A DNA stretch of 64,000 bases from Brevibacillus_H ginsengisoli (GCF_050113715.1 NZ_JBNJQR010000007.1:62001-126000), one strand, 5' to 3'. Counted from the stretch's first letter, positions 25,432 to 33,928 are shown. Notes: generated from the sequence alone by a model not told the origin. Numbers and translations are program-made.

Positions 25432-25891
25432 TGGGCTTCCTCACTTCTACAAACCATTTCTCTCCCTCCTGTTTCAGAGGAAGGCGTGTAAATACCTGCA
25501 CAGACGCTTGTATTTGGGTTGGCTGCTCAATTTTATTACAAGGGAGGCATAGTAGGGTGTGATCTATCGCACGCACAGACAAGGATGAGCCACAAACTGG
25601 ACAATGACCATCAATCGCTTCAATATGGTTCACTTGTTGATCTGCAGCCTGTCGCTTTTCCTCGCTTACTTCCTTTCTTGACAAAAACAGAAGATGCCGG
25701 CCAACGAATCGTTGTGCCAGCTTCTCCTCATCACGTAAACATGCTACCTCAGCCCAAGCCTTTCCTTCCAGCGTTTGGGTGATAGCTTCAATTTTGTCTG
25801 ATTGATCTTCCAATATTGGTAAAGCTACCTCTCTCACGGCATCGACAAGAGATTGAAAAGAGAGCTTTAAAAAATCACGTCGGTCCCTCAT
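25424..25891 (-). CDS. Hydrogenase-operon protein with RRDFLK start and zinc ribbon, unknown role
   Basis: A 155-residue protein. It begins MRDRRDFLKLSFQSLVDAVR, a twin-arginine-like motif close to the SRRDFLK of the small subunit, but no hydrophobic core follows, so it is probably not exported. Residues about 96-120 hold a four-cysteine knuckle pair, HCPVCGSSL..LLCLPCNK, which should bind zinc or iron. I do not recognise an established family. Its place between the protease and hypA suggests an assembly role for the hydrogenase, perhaps for the small subunit. The ATG overlaps the protease stop as ATGA. Confidence 0.65.
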   Translation of the reverse strand: MRDRRDFLKLSFQSLVDAVREVALPILEDQSDKIEAITQTLEGKAWAEVACLRDEEKLAQRFVGRHLLFLSRKEVSEEKRQAADQQVNHIEAIDGHCPVCGSSLSVRAIDHTLLCLPCNKIEQPTQIQASVQVFTRLPLKQEGEKWFVEVRKPNA

Positions 25892-26352
25892 ACAGCACCC
25901 CACTGTTGCAATCGCTGTTCAATTTTGTCAACGACCACAGGAATGACTGCCTCTACCTTCTCTGTCATCTGAGTTCCCCACTCAATATCCTGTGGGATTA
26001 CCCCGATGAAGTAGATATTCTCAGGCAAATGTCCGCGAAAATCGGCAAGCCCCAACAGCTCCTGAAAGCTTTGCTGATGCTGAGAGAGACGAGCATTCGG
26101 GAAATGAGGAATTTCCTCTTTTTCCAGACAGATGATTTCTCCGGCTTCTCCTTGTGCGGCAACCGCATCCACAATAATCAGGTGGCTGGTGCTTTCAATG
26201 AGGGGGAGGAGCTTCATCCCCTCCGTCCCCCCATCTTCTATATTGACGTGCGGGTAGTCTGCCTGTTTGTTGCGGAACGCTTCAATCGCATGTACCCCAA
26301 TTCCTTCGTCCTGAAACAACGTGTTGCCAATTCCTAGAACGGTGATGCTCAT
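25888..26352 (-). CDS. [NiFe]-hydrogenase large-subunit maturation endopeptidase
   Basis: A 154-residue HyaD/HupD-type protease. GIGNTLFQDEGIGVHAIEA carries the first metal ligand, and IIVDAVAAQGEAGEI the second, with a later His near residue 84-100. It cuts the C-terminal peptide of the large subunit after the DPCxxCxxH motif once nickel is in place. The start overlaps the cytochrome gene by four bases. Confidence 0.9.
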   Translation of the reverse strand: MSITVLGIGNTLFQDEGIGVHAIEAFRNKQADYPHVNIEDGGTEGMKLLPLIESTSHLIIVDAVAAQGEAGEIICLEKEEIPHFPNARLSQHQQSFQELLGLADFRGHLPENIYFIGVIPQDIEWGTQMTEKVEAVIPVVVDKIEQRLQQWGAV

Positions 26353-27062
26353 GATGCTTTGTCCCCTTTGGTATTTCGTTTCACTGGAGCCTCTTCCTCT
26401 TCATCGTGAGTTACCTTGTAGCCTGTGATAATAGAGGATACGGTTGCGTCTTTGTCGAGGGCATCCATTCGAATCGCCATGTAGACATGGATGACGACGA
26501 ACACGATAATCGCCCAAGCGAGCCAATGATGAACATAATGCATCCAGATGCTGTTGTCCGTAAAGACATTCAGCCAGCTGAACATCGCAAACGCCGTAGA
26601 GGACGGACGCACTTCAAAGAGCATATAGAAGCCTGTCAGGGAAATCAGAATCCCACCTAACCCAATAAAGGAAAGGTAGCCAGTCTCTGCCATTGGATTA
26701 TGACCGAGATAGTGCGGGTGTTTCTTATCCATAAACAGATAGTAGCGAAGCATTTTCACTTTGTTGATCCAAAAGCTTCGCTTGAAAATATTGATGCGAG
26801 AGTATTTGTTTCCGGCAAAAGCCCAGTACAGACGAAGGAGCAAGTTCGCCGCAAAAATGTAGCCCGCGATAAAATGAACTTCCCGGACGTACCCCATGAC
26901 AAATGCGGGTGTAGCCGAAAACGCAGATGGAGCAATAAACGGATTGCCGATGTAAATACCCGTAATCATTAATACCAGAATGGCCATGGCATTGATGAAG
27001 TGAAAAATACGAACAGGAATCTGCCAGACGTAAATCGGTTTCACCTCTTGGTGATGATTCAT
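26349..27062 (-). CDS. [NiFe]-hydrogenase cytochrome b subunit
   Basis: A 237-residue membrane protein with four main helices. Candidate haem ligands are His in RIFHFINAMAILVLMITG and the later helices (VHFIAGYIF, HHWLAWAIIVFVVIHVY). It anchors the exported dimer and passes electrons to the quinone pool. HyaC/HupC proteins have this length. The 3' end holds a short acidic tail rich in Glu and Lys. Confidence 0.9.
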   Translation of the reverse strand: MNHHQEVKPIYVWQIPVRIFHFINAMAILVLMITGIYIGNPFIAPSAFSATPAFVMGYVREVHFIAGYIFAANLLLRLYWAFAGNKYSRINIFKRSFWINKVKMLRYYLFMDKKHPHYLGHNPMAETGYLSFIGLGGILISLTGFYMLFEVRPSSTAFAMFSWLNVFTDNSIWMHYVHHWLAWAIIVFVVIHVYMAIRMDALDKDATVSSIITGYKVTHDEEEEAPVKRNTKGDKAS

Positions 27063-27074
27063 CTCGCTCCCTCC

Positions 27075-28781
27075 CTATTCAATAGTGATTTGTAGTGTCT
27101 CATTTTGTTCTAGATCAGTTAAATGCACCGCACAAGCCAAACATGGGTCAAAGGAGTGAACAATCCGCAAGATTTCCAATGGTTGCTTCGGATCTTGGAC
27201 TGGCACATTCAGCAAGGACGCTTCATAAGCCCCGAGCTGTCCTTTCGCGTCTCGAGGAGCCGCATTCCAGGTTGTTGGAACAATAGCTTGCCAGTTACTG
27301 ATTTTACCGTCCTGAATGACGCTCCAGTGAGCAAGCGCTCCACGAGGCGCTTCGACGATTCCCACACCCTTGGCTTGGCTTGGCCAAGTGGACGGATCCC
27401 ATTTTTGCGAGTTAAATGTCGTCTGATCACCCGATTTGATATTGGCGATCAATTCGTCCATGAGCTTGCGCAATTGGTGAACGAGAACGCGACACTCAAT
27501 TCCACGTGCGTAGGTCCGGCCTAAAGCGGAGTGAAGGGCAGAGAACGGAAGCTGAGCTTTGGCTAACGCCTCTTCTACCGCTGGCTTAATATCCTTGTGA
27601 TTGGTAGCAACACCCATGATCATGCGGGCGAGCGGTCCAACCTCCATGGTTTTGCCTTTCCATTGCGGTGTTTTGATCCAGCTGTATTTATTGGCCGTAT
27701 CCAGAAACTCGAACGGCAATTGTCCGGTAAAGTTGAAGTCGGTTTCACCTTTCCACGGATGCAGCCCGTTAGCACCTTGGTACTTGTACCAGGAGCGGTC
27801 TACTACTTCCTTGATCTCTTCTTCATCCCATGGGTCAGGCTGTTTCACATCCTGCAAATTGCCATCGACGATTACGCCAGAAGGCATCCAGAAATTCTTG
27901 CGATCCGAGTAGGATCCGGTTGGGAAGTCACCGTAGCAAAGGTAATTCTTGATTCCGCCACCGTACAGCCAATCCTTGTAGTAGAAGGCCATAGCTTCCA
28001 AATCCGGCATATAAACCTGCTCAACGAAGGTAATGGCTTGATTGATTAAATCTGACATCATCGCCAGTTGGGCAGCATTGACAGCCGTTTCACTGTTCAT
28101 ATCAAGCGGAGTAGCCATTCCACCAACTACATAGTGTGGGTGAGGGTTTTTCCCGCCGAAAATTGTATGGATTTTGACCAATTCCCGTTGTTCATCCAAC
28201 GCTTCCAAATAGTGCGCCAGCATAATCAAGTTCACTTCTGCGGGAAGTTTATAGAGTGGGTGTCCCCAGTATCCGTTCGTAAAGATCGAAAGCTGGCCAC
28301 TCTCCACAATTCGCTTCAGCTTCGCTTGCAGCTCCTTGAAATACCCAGGAGAAGACTTGGACCATCCAGACATTTTCTGTGCGGTAACACTTGCCGCATT
28401 GGGATCTGCTTTCAATGCGGAAACCACATCGATCCAGTCGAGCGCGTGTAAATGATAGAAGTGAACGACATGGTCGTGAACATAAATCACGGCGTTCATG
28501 ATATTGCGGATCAGGTTGGCGTTTTTCGGAATTTCAATTTTAAGCGCATCTTCAACAGAACGTAATGCAGCCAAAGCGTGTACAGTCGTACATACTCCAC
28601 AAATCCGTTGAGTTAACGCCCAGGCGTCACGAGGATCACGGTCTTTCAAGATCGTTTCAATTCCACGAACCATTGTACCGGAACTGAAAGCGTCTACAAT
28701 TTTACCATTTTCCATATCTGCTTCAATTCGTAAATGTCCTTCAATTCTTGTAATGGGATCAACTACGATTCTTTTTGACAT
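27075..28781 (-). CDS. [NiFe]-hydrogenase large subunit
   Basis: A 568-residue catalytic subunit. The N-terminal motifs are VDPITRIEGH and RICGVCTTVHALAALRSVED, which supply two of the four cysteine ligands. The C-terminal motif is DPCLACAVH, which supplies the other two. The 15-residue tail after that His is the expected protease target. The order small subunit, large subunit, cytochrome b, protease and the export signal on the small subunit indicate a group 1 membrane-bound uptake enzyme feeding electrons from H2 to respiration. It starts 18 bases after the small-subunit stop. Confidence 0.95.
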   Translation of the reverse strand: MSKRIVVDPITRIEGHLRIEADMENGKIVDAFSSGTMVRGIETILKDRDPRDAWALTQRICGVCTTVHALAALRSVEDALKIEIPKNANLIRNIMNAVIYVHDHVVHFYHLHALDWIDVVSALKADPNAASVTAQKMSGWSKSSPGYFKELQAKLKRIVESGQLSIFTNGYWGHPLYKLPAEVNLIMLAHYLEALDEQRELVKIHTIFGGKNPHPHYVVGGMATPLDMNSETAVNAAQLAMMSDLINQAITFVEQVYMPDLEAMAFYYKDWLYGGGIKNYLCYGDFPTGSYSDRKNFWMPSGVIVDGNLQDVKQPDPWDEEEIKEVVDRSWYKYQGANGLHPWKGETDFNFTGQLPFEFLDTANKYSWIKTPQWKGKTMEVGPLARMIMGVATNHKDIKPAVEEALAKAQLPFSALHSALGRTYARGIECRVLVHQLRKLMDELIANIKSGDQTTFNSQKWDPSTWPSQAKGVGIVEAPRGALAHWSVIQDGKISNWQAIVPTTWNAAPRDAKGQLGAYEASLLNVPVQDPKQPLEILRIVHSFDPCLACAVHLTDLEQNETLQITIE

Positions 28782-28799
28782 TCTTGGCTTTTCCCCTTA

Positions 28800-29894
28800 T
28801 CACGATTCATCTTTATTATTGGAACCTTTTTTCTCTTTCACAGCCGTAATTGCCGCATGTACAGCTACCCCGGCAGCTGTTGCTCCTACAGCAATTGCTC
28901 CTACTTTATCCGGATTCAACGGTTCATGGAATCCTGGAATCTGAGCGACAGATTTGGTGAAGAATGGTCCTTTATCCCAGAAGTTCTCTTCCGAACATCC
29001 GATACATGGGTTACCAGACGCAATTGGGAAACTTACTCCACCATTCCAGCGCAACTGTGCACAGGAGTTATAGGTAGTCGGTCCTTTGCAGCCTACTTTA
29101 TACAGGCAGTAGCCCTTTTTCGCGGATTCGTCGTCGAAGTTTTCAACAAACAATCCGGCATCAAAGTACGCGCGACGGTTACATGTATCATGGATACGCT
29201 GTGAATAGAAAGCTTTTGGACGGCCTTTGTGATCCAATTCAGGAAGGGTTCCGAATGTGATGTAGTGAACAAGTACGCCAGCCATTACTTCTGCGATTGG
29301 AGGACATCCAGGAATTTGAACAATCGTTTTACCAGGAAGCACATCCTTCAGACGCATGGCACCTGTAGGATTCGGATGCGCTGCGGCAATTCCGCCATGT
29401 GTGGCACAGCTGCCAATAGCAAGGATCGCACCTGCGTTTTCCGCCGCTTCTCTCACTTGCTCAGCCGCGGTTTTTCCTCCAGCGATGAAGAAATCGTCTC
29501 TCGGAATGCTGCCCTCTACGGCCAGGATGTATTTACCCTTAAACTTTTCCATTGTCTCTTTTTTCGCGCGTTCGGTCGCTTCACCAGCTGCTGCCGTTAA
29601 ATTCTCGTGATAATTGAGCGAAACATAATCTAACAGAAGATCCCCTGCTGTTGGATGGCTAGAGCGAATGAACGATTCAGAACAACCTGTACAGTCCTGA
29701 TAATGCAACCAGATAAACGGAACTTTCGTGTTTTGTTCCATCGCATGTACAACTTGTTCCGACTGACTGTAGTCAAGTCCAAGAAAAGCGGCGATCGTGG
29801 CACAAACTTTAAGAAAATCCCTTCTACTAATTCCTGATTCTTGCATTTCTTCATAGATAGTCTTGTTATTTTGTCTATCAAGCAAACGAAACAT
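28800..29894 (-). CDS. [NiFe]-hydrogenase small subunit with Tat signal and C-terminal anchor
   Basis: A 364-residue Fe-S subunit. The twin-arginine signal is SRRDFLKVCATIAAFLGL (about residues 23-40). Cluster cysteines include CTGCSESFIR (proximal) and later CIGCSEENFWD and CLYKVGCKGPTTYN. The C-terminus has a hydrophobic helix (AIAVGATAAGVAVHAAITAV) that anchors it beside the cytochrome b. The ATG at 29894 follows GGGAG at seven bases. A frame extended to 29930 has no ribosome site. First gene of the operon. Confidence 0.94.
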   Translation of the reverse strand: MFRLLDRQNNKTIYEEMQESGISRRDFLKVCATIAAFLGLDYSQSEQVVHAMEQNTKVPFIWLHYQDCTGCSESFIRSSHPTAGDLLLDYVSLNYHENLTAAAGEATERAKKETMEKFKGKYILAVEGSIPRDDFFIAGGKTAAEQVREAAENAGAILAIGSCATHGGIAAAHPNPTGAMRLKDVLPGKTIVQIPGCPPIAEVMAGVLVHYITFGTLPELDHKGRPKAFYSQRIHDTCNRRAYFDAGLFVENFDDESAKKGYCLYKVGCKGPTTYNSCAQLRWNGGVSFPIASGNPCIGCSEENFWDKGPFFTKSVAQIPGFHEPLNPDKVGAIAVGATAAGVAVHAAITAVKEKKGSNNKDES

Positions 29895-29995
29895 AGACCC
29901 ACTCCCTACGTATTCAATTCTGTCCTCCATTATAAATACGCAATTTCTATTTATCGACGATTGTGATTGTTTTTTTAATAAAGTTGCTTATTAAG

Positions 29996-30011
29996 TTAAC
30001 AATAGTGTTAA
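29996..30011. promoter_or_regulatory. Perfect palindrome upstream of the hydrogenase operon
   Basis: TTAACA-ATAG-TGTTAA is a perfect 6-4-6 dyad about 100 bases before the small-subunit start and downstream of the candidate promoter. It could be a repressor site. No regulator in the window can be matched to it. Confidence 0.4.
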
Positions 30012-30084
30012 ATGTGTAAAATTTGGTATTGAAGGAGTTTCCTTTTTTTATTTTTGAACATTATGTGAACTTGGTAAAAATTTG

Positions 30085-30112
30085 ATATTAAATATCCTAA
30101 AAAAAATCGCAA
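30085..30112 (-). promoter_or_regulatory. Candidate sigma-A promoter of the hydrogenase operon
   Basis: On the minus strand, TTGCGA and TAATAT are separated by 16 bases, about 190 bases upstream of the small-subunit gene. No sigma-54 type GG/GC element is seen. The match is moderate and the spacer is rich in T. Confidence 0.3.
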
Positions 30113-30180
30113 AAATTCCGCTTGATTCTTAGAAAACCGCTATAACTTAATAGAAAAAAGAAATAAATAAAGCTCGGAAA

Positions 30181-30210
30181 TTGTGACAGCATTTGTGACA
30201 TTTAGCACAA
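30181..30210. promoter_or_regulatory. TTGTGACA repeats and Rex-box-like site
   Basis: TTGTGACA occurs at 30181-30188 and 30193-30200. The second copy plus its right side, TTGTGACATTTAGCACAA (30193-30210), differs from the Rex box TTGTGAnnnnnnTCACAA at one half-site base. Rex responds to NADH/NAD+, which would suit a hydrogenase. Distance to the candidate promoter is about 80 bases. Confidence 0.4.
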
Positions 30211-30237
30211 ACCAAGTCCAAAGTTTGTTAAATCGGC

Positions 30238-30280
30238 AAAATAGACTTCGTCCCTTTTCTTGGTGGGCTTGCGCGAATGT
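30238..30280 (+). repeat. Internally deleted copy R4 of the dispersed repeat
   Basis: The left end GACTTCGTCCCTTTT (30244-30258) runs directly into the right-end GGTGGGCTTGCGCGAATG (30262-30279), with the whole structured middle missing. A terminator hairpin follows within four bases. The rest of 29895-30335 holds the hydrogenase regulatory sites listed separately. Confidence 0.65.
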
Positions 30281-30282
30281 AG

Positions 30283-30314
30283 AAAAAGGGTGCCAAAGTA
30301 GATTGGCACCCTTT
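30283..30314 (-). terminator. Terminator of the small membrane protein gene
   Basis: AAAGGGTGCCA (30285-30295) and TGGCACCCTTT (30304-30314) form a perfect 11-bp stem. Read on the minus strand it is followed by TTTTT and lies 22 bases after the stop of the 34-residue gene. Confidence 0.8.
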
Positions 30315-30335
30315 CTCGCTCTCAATTATTCTATT

Positions 30336-30440
30336 TTATGGTTTATCGTTCAACTCTTCATATTTGATAATATTTCTTCCGAATGCAAGTATAGCTACCA
30401 TGGCAATGATCATTACTGCTGTGCAAATCACTAAATACAT
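30336..30440 (-). CDS. 34-residue single-helix membrane protein
   Basis: The frame starts MYLVICTAVMIIAMVAILAF and ends in a short charged tail, GRNIIKYEELNDKP. Residues 2-20 make one membrane helix. GGAGGAG stands six bases before the ATG, and a strong terminator follows the stop, so it has the layout of a real monocistronic gene. Small bacterial membrane proteins of this kind are often missed. No function can be assigned. Confidence 0.7.
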   Translation of the reverse strand: MYLVICTAVMIIAMVAILAFGRNIIKYEELNDKP

Positions 30441-30646
30441 CGTTTCTCCTCCAGTCAAAACAAGTTTCTCTTATTATGATAGAAATAATTCTATAATTAG
30501 GCCATCCAATTGTCACGTGATTTTCGTCACCACTTGGAGTTAATTCCAGCAGTTATGAAATATTTGTGTCTAATCAGTTTATTAGCTTGACTTTGTCGAA
30601 AAATTTTGCGAGTAAACGCATACAATGCGACGGCCCTCTGCTGGGA

Positions 30647-30892
30647 TCACTTCTGATCGGTAAACATCTCATCATAACCAGTCCGAGGAATGGAGACATT
30701 CTTCTCCCCGTCATATTCATCGATCGTTCCGTCATTCGTTCCTTCCATATAATTATCGCTTACTTGCTCATGGGTAGTCGCAAGACCCTGGGAGATTGTC
30801 GATTGCTTTTCATAATCGGAAGGCTGATACGTCCGCCCTGCCACTTCTGCCGCATTTTCTTGCAAAGATTGATTCGCTTGTTGTTGATCCAT
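30647..30892 (-). CDS. YozQ-like small hydrophilic protein (DUF4025 type)
   Basis: An 81-residue, very hydrophilic, Gln/Glu/Asp-rich protein. The segment TYQPSDYEKQSTISQGLATT followed by HEQVSDNYMEGTNDG matches what I know of Bacillus YozQ. No catalytic motif is present. The start at 30892 follows AAAGGGGA; an upstream extension lacks a site. Function is unknown, possibly sporulation related. Confidence 0.65.
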   Translation of the reverse strand: MDQQQANQSLQENAAEVAGRTYQPSDYEKQSTISQGLATTHEQVSDNYMEGTNDGTIDEYDGEKNVSIPRTGYDEMFTDQK

Positions 30893-31011
30893 GTGATATC
30901 CCCTTTCGGCAATAATCATTGGCCGCTTATTCTTCCTAGCGCTTGGATAGTTTGTGACAAAGTTCCCAAATAAATGCTTCCATTATTTACTAACCGGTTT
31001 TTAATGGGATA

Positions 31012-31188
31012 GTGGTTGGTAAATACATCAACTCGCAAGCGGCCAGCTTTCAAATTCCTTTCTCTTACACGTTTACAACGAAAAATCCCTCTACCTCTGT
31101 CGAGCTGCAGCAATGGTTCCGCAGCCTTAATGACCGGAATTTTGACACCGATTATTTCAGTGTGAATGAGTTTCTGCGCAATGATTAG
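31012..31188 (+). pseudogene. Possible C-terminal remnant of a decayed gene
   Basis: A plus-strand frame from about 31012 to the TAG at 31186 reads protein-like, ending VELQQWFRSLNDRNFDTDYF then SVNEFLRND. There is no ribosome site, and an in-frame stop lies just upstream of it. A well-formed terminator follows seven bases after the stop. This looks like the tail of a lost gene with its terminator kept, though a chance frame cannot be excluded. Otherwise 30893-31342 shows no gene. Confidence 0.3.
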
Positions 31189-31194
31189 AATTCC

Positions 31195-31231
31195 AAACGT
31201 CCAATGCCATGTCGGTAGCGGACGTTTTTTC
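31195..31231 (+). terminator. Rho-independent terminator
   Basis: AAACGTCC (31195-31202) and GGACGTTT (31220-31227), with an inner GCC/GGT pairing, are followed by a T-run. Confidence 0.65.
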
Positions 31232-31342
31232 TATTGCTCATTTTTTGATGCCCTTCCGACATAAAACGACACACGCGGAGTCTTAGAATGATTATACTTT
31301 GACTTATCAAACTATTCCTATTTTTGGTAGATCATAAGGCGG

Positions 31343-32746
31343 ATGGATGATATGAATGAACTAATTAATACACTCCGTGAACAACAAGGGCTGACCTTTA
31401 AGTATACGAAAATTGGCGAAAAGTTTATCCATACACTAGCTGAAGGACAGTTGTGCATTCAGCTAGGCTTGGATCCTGAAAAGGACGTCGTTGGAAAGGG
31501 CTTGGAAGATTTTCTTCCTCCTCAACTTGCGAATATCACGCTTGAGTATTATCGACGAGCGTGGTCTGGAGAAAATGTCACGTACGAGGGACAACTAAAT
31601 GGTGTGCATTATCTAGCCACTTTGCGGCCGGTAATCCGTCACGGAGAAGTAGTGGAGGTAATCGGTTCCTGCATCGATATAAGCGACCGCAAAGCAATGG
31701 AGGAGGCCCTAAAAAAAAGCGAGGAACAGTACCGCCTGATTGCCGATAACATGACAGATGTCATTGGCTTATTAGATGTGCGTGGACAGATTCAGTACAT
31801 CTCTCCTTCCATTGAAAAATTAACAGGACGATCCGACACTTTGTTTCATGGAAAAAGTATTTTGGAGCTAACCCATCCTGACGATAGCTTTCATGTTCGC
31901 AATAAAATTCAGATCATGCTGGAACAAAAGCAGTCGGTTCAAATCTTGTGCAGGTTGCTGGTTTCCGAAGGCAATGTACGTAATTTTGAGATTAAAGCGA
32001 TCCCCATTATCGAAAATGATCAAGTGGCTCGCATACTGATTGTCGGAAGGGACATCAGCGAAAAATTGATGACCGAAGATCTCTTGCGTAATTCCGAGAA
32101 GCTGTCGGTGATTGGTCAATTGGCTGCCGGCATTGCCCATGAAATCCGCAATCCGCTCACCGCTCTTCGGGGATTCATCCAACTCCTGAAAAAACAGTCC
32201 GCTGACAATCAATCCTACTATGACGTCATGCTGTCGGAGCTGGATCGGATCAATTATATCGCCAGCGAACTGCTTGTCCTGTCCAAACCACAAATCACGT
32301 CTTTCCGTAAAAACGAGCTGATTTCCATGCTCAAGAGCGTCCTTACCATTATCGAGACACAGGCGATTATGAATAACGTCCAAATTTTTACTGATTTCCA
32401 GTCTGATCATATGTATATCCATTCAGTGGACAATCAGCTCAAGCAGGTTTTCATGAACATACTCAAAAACGGGATTGAAGCCATGCCACATGGTGGAGAG
32501 TTTATCATTCATGCCTCTAAAATAGACTCAGAACACATCATCCTGCGCTTTATTGATAACGGAATCGGCATACGCAAAGAGCTCTTGGAGAAACTAGGGG
32601 AACCTTTTTATACAACCAAGGCGAACGGAACGGGACTTGGGTTGATGGTCAGCAAGAAAATCATTACGGAACATAACGGTTCTCTATTGATTACCAGTGA
32701 AGAAGGCGAAGGAACCACCGTTGAAATTATTTTGCCGATAACATAA
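31343..32746 (+). CDS. PAS-domain sensor histidine kinase, soluble
   Basis: A 467-residue kinase without membrane helices. Two PAS domains (about 20-115 and 128-245) precede a dimerisation domain with His266 in AAGIAHEIRNPLTALRGF. The ATPase domain has NILKNGIEAMPHGG, DNGIGI and GTGLGLMVSKKI. This is the layout of sporulation-type phosphorelay kinases (KinA/KinE) and of NtrB. No response regulator is adjacent, which suits a phosphorelay orphan kinase. The start could also be the ATG at 31352, which has GGATGG at five bases. Confidence 0.87.
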   Translation: MDDMNELINTLREQQGLTFKYTKIGEKFIHTLAEGQLCIQLGLDPEKDVVGKGLEDFLPPQLANITLEYYRRAWSGENVTYEGQLNGVHYLATLRPVIRHGEVVEVIGSCIDISDRKAMEEALKKSEEQYRLIADNMTDVIGLLDVRGQIQYISPSIEKLTGRSDTLFHGKSILELTHPDDSFHVRNKIQIMLEQKQSVQILCRLLVSEGNVRNFEIKAIPIIENDQVARILIVGRDISEKLMTEDLLRNSEKLSVIGQLAAGIAHEIRNPLTALRGFIQLLKKQSADNQSYYDVMLSELDRINYIASELLVLSKPQITSFRKNELISMLKSVLTIIETQAIMNNVQIFTDFQSDHMYIHSVDNQLKQVFMNILKNGIEAMPHGGEFIIHASKIDSEHIILRFIDNGIGIRKELLEKLGEPFYTTKANGTGLGLMVSKKIITEHNGSLLITSEEGEGTTVEIILPIT

Positions 32747-32776
32747 GATCGAAAAATTGATGAGGAGTGTCCCTTG

Positions 32777-33364
32777 ATGACGGATAAAGAAATGAATCCT
32801 AAGGTTGATGAATTTTTAAGTAAAGCCCAAAAGTGGAAGGAAGAATATGAGAAGTTGAGAAATATCGTTCTTGACTGTGGGCTGACCGAAGAATTTAAGT
32901 GGATGCATCCTTGTTACACGTTTGAGAAAAAAAACATCGTTTTAATACACGGATTTAAAGAATATTGTGCGCTTCTGTTTCACAAAGGTGCCTTGTTACA
33001 GGATACCCATGGGATTCTAATCCAACAAACGGAGAATGTTCAGGAGGGGCGTCAGATCCGGTTCACCAATGCTCAAAAAATAGTTGAGATGGAACCCACC
33101 TTAAAAGCCTATATTCTTGAAGCCATTGAAGTGGAAAAAGCCGGTTTGAAAGTGAAAAAGAATACAGAACTCATCATTCCTGAAGAATTTCAAAAGAAAT
33201 TAGATGAAATCCCTGCCTTGAAAACGGCTTTTGAGGCGTTGACGCCAGGACGGCAAAGGGCATACAATCTGTATTTTTCAGCACCCAAACAATCCACAAC
33301 TCGAGAGTCTAGGGTTGAAAAATGTATGCAGCAAATTCTCGATGGAAAGGGATTAAATGATTAG
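32777..33364 (+). CDS. YdeI/OmpD-associated family protein (DUF1801 type)
   Basis: A 195-residue protein. The N-terminal domain holds FKWMHPCYTFEKKNIVLIHG and FKEYCALLFHKGALL, typical of DUF1801; the C-terminal part has the YdeI-like tail LTPGRQRAYNLYFSAPKQST. No enzymatic function is established. ATG at 32777 is used, with AGGAG nine bases upstream; a TTG precedes it in frame. Confidence 0.8.
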   Translation: MTDKEMNPKVDEFLSKAQKWKEEYEKLRNIVLDCGLTEEFKWMHPCYTFEKKNIVLIHGFKEYCALLFHKGALLQDTHGILIQQTENVQEGRQIRFTNAQKIVEMEPTLKAYILEAIEVEKAGLKVKKNTELIIPEEFQKKLDEIPALKTAFEALTPGRQRAYNLYFSAPKQSTTRESRVEKCMQQILDGKGLND

Positions 33365-33477
33365 GATTTGGCGGTTTCGTTGAATAAAATGGGGTTAATT
33401 ACTGTATAATTTTTAATGGCAACAGAATTAGAGAATGTTCAACAAGTATCCAAAATGAATCGAAATGGAGAAAACAA

Positions 33478-33855
33478 ATGATTACTAAAGTCGGACAAAT
33501 TATGTTATATGTGAATAACCAAGATGAGTCATTGAAATTTTGGACAGAAAAAGCCGGGTTTAGCTTAGTGGCTGAAGAAAATCACGGGCACATGAGATGG
33601 ATTGAAATCGCCCCAACAAAAGAAGCAGCAACGAGTATTGTCCTCCACAATAAGGAACTAATCGCTAAAATGCAGCCTGAATTAAATCTTCATACCCCTT
33701 CGTTATTATTTTTCTCTGAAAATCTCGATCAATTATACAAAGACTTTTCGGACAAAAATATCACAGTCGGCGAACTTGTCAATATGCCTTCTGGAAGAGT
33801 ATTTAACTTCGCTGATAATGAAGGAAATTACTTTGCGGTCTTGGAGAAAAAGTAA
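33478..33855 (+). CDS. VOC-family (glyoxalase/bleomycin resistance-like) protein
   Basis: A 125-residue protein with the paired beta-alpha-beta-beta-beta units of the vicinal oxygen chelate fold: TKVGQIMLYVNNQDESLKFW at the start and NFADNEGNYFAVLEK at the end. The metal-ligand pattern is incomplete, so the reaction is unknown. ATGGAG precedes the start. A TATAAT at 33405 with TTGAAT 19 bases upstream is a possible promoter. Confidence 0.82.
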   Translation: MITKVGQIMLYVNNQDESLKFWTEKAGFSLVAEENHGHMRWIEIAPTKEAATSIVLHNKELIAKMQPELNLHTPSLLFFSENLDQLYKDFSDKNITVGELVNMPSGRVFNFADNEGNYFAVLEKK

Positions 33856-33881
33856 TGACAAAAAGCTGCTGAAATAGCAAA

Positions 33882-33928
33882 AAGAATGGATAGAATCCAG
33901 ATTTACTTTGGACCCTCTATCCATTCTT
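33882..33928. terminator. Bidirectional terminator
   Basis: AAGAATGGATAGA (33882-33894) and TCTATCCATTCTT (33916-33928) are exact complements. A T-run follows on the minus side. It separates the VOC gene from the convergent carboxymuconolactone-decarboxylase-like gene. Confidence 0.8.

Noticed and set aside
27123..27524. Long frames opposite the hydrogenase large subunit
   Set aside because: Antisense to a strongly conserved gene and without ribosome sites.
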